DNA of 64,000 nucleotides from positions 62,001 through 126,000 of the forward strand of contig JAULBX010019965.1 of NCBI GenBank assembly GCA_032358255.1, in the 5' to 3' direction. The notes under the pieces were generated by a model. That model was not told where the DNA came from. It was given only the letters and a program-made list of their open reading frames with translations, and did no database searches. A program made the position numbers and the translations under genes. The stretch comes from Heterotrichella gracilis (Eukaryota > Sar > Xanthophyceae > Tribonematales > Xanthonemataceae). Positions 57,905 to 64,000 of the stretch are shown in pieces (positions within the stretch are counted from its first letter, which is position 1; each line of letters begins with the position of its first letter).

Positions 57905-58810
57905 CTATTGCCCGCCTGCAGCATTGTATGCCTCAAGCGCTGCATCCTTGCTTTCAAAGACTGCCTGGTAGATCTCGCCATTGAGGTTGATGATGGATGT
58001 CCAGTGCCCATTCTGCGTGAGCACCTTGCCGCTCTCCACATACACACCGCTATGTGCAGCCCTGAACACGCCGTCGCGGATGACATCGCTTTTTGAGTGA
58101 TCCTGAGAAGCTGCCTTGAGCTGGGAGGATGGCTTGGCATGGTGGGATGACTTGACCTGGGAGGATGACCTCACCAGGGGGGAAGGCTTGACCTTGACAT
58201 CGCTTTGGTTGCCAGCCGCTTTGACCTTTGGCCGCTTGGTCTCCTTGACAGCCAGCAGACTGGCTTCTGTTGGCATGGGCTTCCTCTTGTGCAGCTGCAT
58301 GCTGGGTGGTGCTGGATGTCGCGCCTGGGTCTTTCTAAAGGTGTCCTCCTTTGTTCCAGGCCTACCGCTGAGGACGAGGCTCTTGTCTGCTGCCCGTGCA
58401 AAGATCATCACGTCCCCTATCCCTAGCTTGTAGCTCTTCTGAATGGCCTGCGTCCCTTCAATCAGGTACATCCGGCTACTGTTGTTGATCCAGTATCTGA
58501 ATCGTAGCTCATGCTTGTTGCCATATGTGTCCACCACGTTGATTGCCACGCCAGCCTGGTCGTCAAGCTTTGGCAGGTGGATTTCGGCATGAGCCTGGAC
58601 GGGTGCAAAAAAAAATATCAGTTGGTGCACGCTTGAAGAGAGTGTCCCTGGTGAGGGAATTAGTGGAGCTGGTCAGCGCACCTTGGGCACCACAATCCTG
58701 CCTTGCCCGTTGGCGTCACTGGTTGTGAGAACCTTTGTAAAGGCAACCTCGAGATCTTGCAAAGTCTTGGGGGTGGTGGTCACGTTGATTGTCCCGTCTG
58801 AAGCAGCCAT
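57905..58810 (-). CDS. B3-domain transcription factor with AP2-like C-terminus
   Basis: Two exons, 58682-58810 (ATG at 58810) and 57905-58594, join in phase 0 to 272 aa. Residues about 20-122 are a B3 DNA-binding domain of the ABI3/VAL type: FTKVLTTSDANGQGRIVVPK, AHAEIHLP, ELRFRYWINNSSRMYLIEG, YKLGIGDVMIFARAADKSL. B3 domains of this class recognise the RY motif CATGCA. A Lys/Ser/Pro linker with nuclear-localisation-like clusters (HKRKP; KETKRPKVK) follows. The last roughly 50 residues (SGVYVESG; GHWTSIINLNGEIYQAVF; DAALEAYNAAGG) resemble a diverged AP2/ERF domain. If so, the order is B3 then AP2, opposite to plant RAV proteins. A TGCATGCA palindrome lies 224 bp upstream of the start codon. 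Confidence 0.85.
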
Positions 58811-59033
58811 CTTGTGACCAAGCTGCAGACAAGGGGCAAGTTAGCACAAGTTCACAAGGGTTCACCTCAGCCTGGGCTGTAATCCTTCAAATTGCTTGAC
58901 TGGCGTGCGTGTGGTACTGTCACAGGGATTAGAAGGCCAATTTGTGAGCAAAGATGATCACTTTCCTCGTGATATCTTGGCTGTGACTGACAACGCTACC
59001 ATCAACTGTGGCCCCAGTGGCTGGACTAACATA

Positions 59034-59041
59034 TGCATGCA
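59034..59041. promoter_or_regulatory. candidate RY element upstream of the B3 gene
   Basis: TGCATGCA contains overlapping CATGCA/TGCATG RY cores, the known target of ABI3/VAL-type B3 domains, and lies about 224 bp upstream of the B3 start codon. Autoregulation is inference. Confidence 0.35.
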
Positions 59042-59471
59042 TACGAGGCTATCACTGTTCACTGCAGAGTCCACTGAGTATAACAGCTGCAAACATAAAG
59101 AGCAAGTGACCAGTGTGTGCCAGGTTGTGTTGGGAGCTGTCCACCACAAGGTTAGCCATCACAAGGGCTACTCGGGCCTGGGGGGGTCATAGGGACAGGG
59201 GCCTGTCGTATGTGCTAGGCCTCGTGGTACAGGTGTCTAACACCTCAACAAAGGGGTTCCATGTACATACCTACGGTACAAGAATTTGGCAACTTCGACA
59301 GGAGGAAACTGGGCAAAGGCACGTAACGCCAACCTCGACGTTGCTGCCGTAAGAAGGCTAGGTCTTCTAGCGTTGCAGGCCCTTGCGCACAGTCATCGGC
59401 CACACTACAAGGACAGTTCCTAAGCAAACTTATGTATAACTCAACGCTTTGGAAGGTGCGCAACAGCGTGT

Positions 59472-59849
59472 TCACAACCAACGGATCCCAGAGAAGGTTG
59501 TGCGGCAGACCGTTGATACACACACCATGGCCTGCAGGTCCGGTTCCCGATCCCTTCGTCTGTTATCAACGGTAGAGGATCCCACGTTGTCTGATACAGT
59601 ATTGATATCAGCAGTACAATGACGGTAACAAAGGCATTGCTTCAGCGGTATTGCAGCCGCAATCTTGAATGATTCAGTGAATGAACTTACATGATTCGTG
59701 GCTTTCCCCTCGAATTCCTTCTCATTTTCGATTTTGCTCCCAATCACCTGACTTCCATGTAAGCGCTTTAGACCAAACTTGGAGCTTGTTTGTGAAGTGC
59801 GTGCAAGGGCCGCACAGCGCACCGCTGCGTGCAGACTTTTGAGTCGCAT
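59472..59849 (-). CDS. short unrecognised reading frame, possibly first exon of an organellar protein
   Basis: The ATG at 59849 opens a 125-codon frame. The first 30 residues (MRLKSLHAAVRCAALARTSQ) look like a mitochondrial presequence, and a strong donor AATCAT|GTAAGT occurs at 59691, after 53 codons. A downstream minus-strand frame (59531-59245, GLPHNLLWDPLVVNTLLRTF) also looks coding, but its phase does not match a direct splice from 59691. An intervening exon or a different start would be needed. No family was recognised. Its start is only 29 bp from the start codon of the divergent CoA-transferase. Confidence 0.4.
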   Translation of the reverse strand: MRLKSLHAAVRCAALARTSQTSSKFGLKRLHGSQVIGSKIENEKEFEGKATNHVSSFTESFKIAAAIPLKQCLCYRHCTADINTVSDNVGSSTVDNRRRDREPDLQAMVCVSTVCRTTFSGIRWL

Positions 59850-59878
59850 CTGCCCTTATGGATTGAGTGTTTGTCACC

Positions 59879-62800
59879 ATGTATCCAAGCACTGCTTATC
59901 GCCTGTCTCAGCTGCACAGGCACCTCCAGCCAGAGCCGTGTCGCCAAGATCCAGGCACTCTTTGCACGAATCACGTCGCCTCATCTGCGTCTTCTCCTCC
60001 TGACACAAACAAGTTGTGCAGCGCTGAGGAGGCAGCGGATTGCATTCCGGATGACTGCTGGATCACGGTCCGTTTGCCCACGTTGAGATACGGCACTGGG
60101 GTCTCATATGAGTTACCTTGCTACCTGTAAAGTCGTCACCCACGCAGTACTCAAGCTATTCTGGCCTATTTCTTGGGTGCCACAATGCATGCATATATCC
60201 GGACCTTGCAATGCATGCATGTCAGCAACTTTGTGGCTCAACAGCGCCACACGCTTAAACTTCCCAATCCAATCTTTTTCACAAATTGTACTCATTCACT
60301 GGCTCCTCTCCAATCCTGCCACCATCCACCACTTTCCCCCCCATGCAGTTCTTCCATTGCCCCCCTTGCACCCCCCCTCCCCTCCCCCACCAGGTGTCCG
60401 GCTTTGTAGCCACAGGCTGCCCTGACTACCTGCTAGCCGCCCTACGATCCAGATTCGACTCCAGCGCCCACCCCGCATCCCTGAAGCTCATCCTGCCAAT
60501 CAGCTCGGGTGATCGCGCCGGCAGGGGGCTGGACCGCCTGGCTGTGCCTGGGCTGCTGACCAAGCTTGTGTACGCATGGACAGGTGAGGAGGTGCCAAGG
60601 CTGGTGTATGGCCCTTGTAATATGTGATGTGTGGTATGCGCATGGGGTGGACTGGGCATTGGCGTGCTCGCTGGGCAACGGGCATGTGGACATGCGCTGA
60701 ATGGCTTGGAAGTCCAAATGGACACTGTGGTATGTCATACTTGCTCAGCGAGGCTGTCCTTTTGACATGGTTGCCTATGCATTCACATTGAGAGGGTAAT
60801 GCCATGGCAGTCAAAGCAAACACTTGCGACCAGCGTTGGCTAAATTATGTGGATGGGCCATGATCATGCCTAGCTTGCTGCCTGATGCATGAAGTTATGG
60901 TGCGGCGTGCTGTGCAGGCACATCTCCAGAGCTTTTGAAGCTGGTGACATCCAACCAGGTGCAAGCATGGAACCTGCCTGTCGGAGCAAGTACGTGGAGC
61001 ATTGCAAGGGCTCGTCGGGGTGGTGCATGCCTGGCTGGGGGCATGGCATGACATCTGCATTGTTGGTTCAGTAGAGTCTTGTTTGCCGGACCATTTTAAA
61101 TCAATTCAAGCCGCTGTCCCATGATCCAAACGCCATGATCTATCCACCTACATGACCCAATTCCATGATGCAGTCTCGCACATGATCCGGGACGCAGCTG
61201 CCGGGCGTGCAGGGCCCATCACTAAAATAGGCCTGGGCACATTTGTAGACCCCCGGGAAAAGGTAAACCCATTCCATCCCATGGTCCTGCGCGTCATTAA
61301 CCATGTTGACCTGCGCCCATGTTGCCTATAGTTAGTTAGTTACATGCATTCCAGCAATACAGCCAGATTAGCAGTCGGTCTTGCATATGCGGCGCCACGC
61401 AGCTCTTTCCTGGCACTGTTTGAACCACTTATTGATCCCACGCGACTTGAGGTCCTGCTGGAGTAGGTCAGCCCATGTGGCCCTTGGCTTACCTACCCCC
61501 TTTGCCCCCTCTACCCTACCAAACACCATACATTTAGGAACCCTATCGTCTGAGAAACGTACCATGCCAGGCATGTTGCCTGTGACCTACAACTATCCAG
61601 CTCATGTTATATTTTGTGGCAAGGTATCAATCAATATCATTTCTCCTAAAGAACTCCCTGTTGTTTCTGTCAAGGTGTGATGGTGTCGATGGCATAAATG
61701 TCCTAGTAATCTGCCTGGAACCTAGGTTTGGAAGCACAACATTGTTGCGCCTTGACACTGTGCACTGTGCTGTGGCTGACACCGAGACCGTACCATCTTG
61801 CCTGACCCCATCCTTGCTCCCAATTCACCGAACCACTGGACACCTTTGCGCCACTCCTGACGGGTGGTCCTTTAGGGTTGGGTGCGGGGAGGGGCACGGG
61901 CAGTTGTGGAAGTGATGTGGTGGGGTGATAGATTGCCAGCAATGTGGCGGTTGTGGCACTCATATAATGGATAGGCCACCTGCTTCCTCCCCACACACAC
62001 CACCCCAACCTTCCTCCCCTTGTCCCAGGGTGGGAAATTGAACGAGGCCACCAAGGAAGAGATCGTGGAGGTGGTGCAGCTGGGTGGCCGCGAGGCGCTG
62101 TGGTACCGCGTGCAGGGGCCCATCAAGGTGGCGCTCCTGCGGGCCACAACCGCTGATCTGGATGGCAACTGCTCCTTTGAGCACGAGCCACTGTACTGTG
62201 ATGCCCTCAGCCAGGTGGGTGACATGCATTCCCGCCATTCAGGAGTGGGTGCAAAGCTGGGTGTCGGGGTGAGGGAAGGTTTACGATGCCTCATGCGTAG
62301 AGCCACTGTGATGTGACGCACTTGGCCATTGGATGTAAAGTGGAGGGTTGCAAAAGAAAGCGTAAAATCAGATGGAAGGTGGGAATGGGAATGAGATAAG
62401 GATACCTCTTGTTCCATAGTGCAGATGCACTTTTTCAGTTACTGAGGCATCAAATGCGCAGAATGGGCAACTCCCTGGGCAGCACATATCGCTGACGCAG
62501 GCCTGTTGCGCAGGCTATGGCGGCGCACAATGCAGGGGGGATTGTGATAGTCCAGGTGAAACGGGTGGTGGAGCGCGGCCACCTGCCAGCCAGGAGTGTG
62601 CACATACCTGCGGTGCTTGTGGATAAGGTATGTCCTGCAATTGGGTTTATTCAGCTTGGAAACGAGTGAATGGTGTATGGCTCGCAATTTTTAGGGTTTA
62701 TGATTTTTGTCTACCGTATGCATGCAGCTGATGGTCTGCAAGGTGGTGTGCCTCTGCTGTTTCCCCACCGCCCATGTGGTGTCCATGTTGGCTTGAGAAT

Positions 62801-64000
62801 TTTGAGCAATGTGCACCATAATGCTTCATTACAGGTGGTGGTGGCGCCTCCGGAGTACCACCCTCAAACGTTTGGCAAGGGGGTGCATGATGGGTCACTC
62901 AGCGGGGAGATCAGGGGCCCCTCTTCGGCAATTAGGCCCCTGCCATTGGACGAGCGAAAAATCATGGCTCACCGGGCCCTGCTCGAAATCACCAAGCCGA
63001 ACTCTTTGGTCAACCTAGGGGTCGGGGCGCCAGAGGTGGGTAGGACGCTGCCAGGGCTTGGTTTACTGCCTATCAGAATCTGTTTCATGGGTCATATACT
63101 TGTGTGATGTGGGCGCTATTAACGTTCCAACATGGGAAAGCTCAAATTGGCATGGGACACATCCCTTTGCCATAGCTGGTATGCAGTGTCTCAGTTTGAC
63201 TGGTAAGGCAGCAGCCGTTGCTGCATTTGCAGTGCAATGCAACGCTGGAGTGTGGTGATGCCTGCGGGGGTCCTGTGCAACTGCAGAGTGTGTTTATGCA
63301 CTGCAGGGCATTGGGACCCTGGTTGTGACGCACCCCGGCATCAACCCAGTGGCAGCAGGGGCGCATTTGAGCACAGAGGCAGGCATTTTTGGGGGGGTGC
63401 CGCAAATGGGACTGGGATTTGGCACTGCCCGCAACCCACACGCGATCGTGCCCACCTCCACCATGTTGGATTTTTACAACGGGGGCGGGATTGATGTCAC
63501 TTTCCTGGGCATGGCAGAGGTAAATATTCATAATAATTTAGTATCTGAGTTGTGTTGTATGAGCTCCCATCCATTATGCTTATTGCAGCATGCAGTCACT
63601 CAAGAGGTCTGTTGTAGAACTGGAAGCTGCATGACTTTTTTAAAGGTTTAGGGTTCTACTTTGGGTTCAGGGCTAAGGGTTGGTTGTAGGAATGGTAGCT
63701 GCATGGCTCTTGTACCCATTGCTGCCGGCTTTGCACAAGTGTGCATACTGTGCGGCGCAGCAAGGACACGCACCTGCTTGGGTGTGCAACCTCCACCCCT
63801 CAGAGGCTTAATGAAAGGGTTCAGGAGGTCCATGAGGACTTCAATGTACCACCTCCTTGTTGGTTGTTGACACCCACTATTGGTTCAGGTGGACGGAGAC
63901 GGCAACGTAAACGTCAGCCGCTTTGGCCAGCGCATGCCTGGCTGTGGTGGCTTCATAGACATCAGCCAATCAGCTCGCAAGGTGGTCTTCATGGGCACGT
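59879..64000 (+). CDS. family I CoA-transferase (acetate/propionate type), 3' end beyond the window
   Basis: It moves CoA between short-chain acyl-CoA donors and carboxylates such as acetate or propionate. Nine exons join in frame: 59879-60067, 60394-60583, 60918-60989, 61174-61262, 62029-62214, 62514-62627, 62835-63035, 63307-63519 and 63889 to the edge, 455 residues so far. The N-terminus ([15 protein letters not shown]...) may be a targeting sequence. Family marks are [54 protein letters not shown], the alpha-type segment [27 protein letters not shown] and the beta-type core [10 protein letters not shown]. The [10 protein letters not shown] motif carries the probable catalytic Glu (about 371) that forms the glutamyl-CoA thioester. 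Alpha and beta halves are fused, as in YdiF/Pct-like enzymes. Intron 4 contains an antisense LINE remnant. Confidence 0.92.
61331..61574 (-). mobile_element. LINE-like retrotransposon 3' end with reverse-transcriptase remnant
   Basis: The minus strand encodes about 68 codons ending in a stop: [51 protein letters not shown]. This is the typical C-terminal end of non-LTR reverse-transcriptase proteins (GRPR-x-W followed by a W-R motif). A short 3' tail and a TAAC repeat follow (plus-strand GTTAGTTAGTTAC at 61331). It is 5'-truncated and antisense within intron 4 of the CoA-transferase gene. Confidence 0.75.

Noticed and set aside
60918-61074. Reading through the CoA-transferase exon to 61074
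   Set aside because: The frame soon reaches TGA; splicing at GCAA|GTACGT (60989) restores the conserved [15 protein letters not shown] sequence.
1-64000. tRNA, rRNA or snRNA genes
   Set aside because: No cloverleaf, rRNA or snRNA core was recognised by eye; a covariance-model scan would be decisive.
1-64000. Bacterial contamination or horizontally acquired operon
   Set aside because: Every confident gene is intron-split with eukaryotic splice sites, including the CoA-transferase, whose family is common in bacteria.

Overview
The window is nuclear DNA of a green alga, most likely a chlorophyte and possibly trebouxiophyte-like. The evidence is: genes split into many short exons by GT-AG introns; plant-type telomere heptamers (TTTAGGG/CCCTAAA) scattered through introns; a CGL160-type chloroplast ATP-synthase assembly factor, a family restricted to the green lineage; a plant-type B3 transcription factor; and a CRY-DASH photolyase. 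There are no prokaryotic operons. Gene models were built by hand from open frames, splice consensus and intron phase. Where an exon chain closes in frame with a recognised family, the model is firm.

Left part (1-14.2 kb): a minus-strand gene of unknown function runs off the left edge. It is head-to-head with ARS2/SERRATE (3.3-7.7 kb, +). Next come a cysteine-rich PLAC8 protein (8.2-9.3 kb, -), a small PAS/LOV-like protein (10.4-11.2 kb, +) and the 26S proteasome lid subunit RPN6 (12.4-14.1 kb, +).

Centre (14.9-41.5 kb): an orphan BTB-associated (BACK-like) exon abuts a long disordered/coiled-coil gene (15.6-19.8 kb, -). Then follow CGL160 (21.1-23.3 kb, -), the COMPASS subunit RbBP5/SWD1 (24.6-30.7 kb, +), a BTB protein (31.7-33.1 kb, -), and a second disordered/coiled-coil gene of 12 exons (34.4-41.5 kb, +). 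A BTB-type gene therefore lies beside a disordered/coiled-coil gene twice.

Right part (41.5-64 kb): a fold-back-rich gene-poor stretch; a one-pass membrane protein with an apparent one-base deletion; two disrupted F-box genes; CRY-DASH (49.5-53.9 kb, -); an unrecognised organelle-targeted protein (54.4-56.8 kb, +); a B3 protein (57.9-58.8 kb, -); and a family I CoA-transferase running off the right edge. The last has its start codon only 29 bp from that of a minus-strand reading frame.

The most unusual signal is not a gene. At least eight introns carry a 60-210 bp tandem copy of a segment that straddles one of their own splice junctions, often next to telomere-like heptamers. Other signals are strong over-representation of the palindrome TGCATGCA (the B3-bound RY motif), several perfect or near-perfect hairpins (one of 89 nt inside an intron), inverted-repeat elements, and 3' remnants of a LINE-like retrotransposon.
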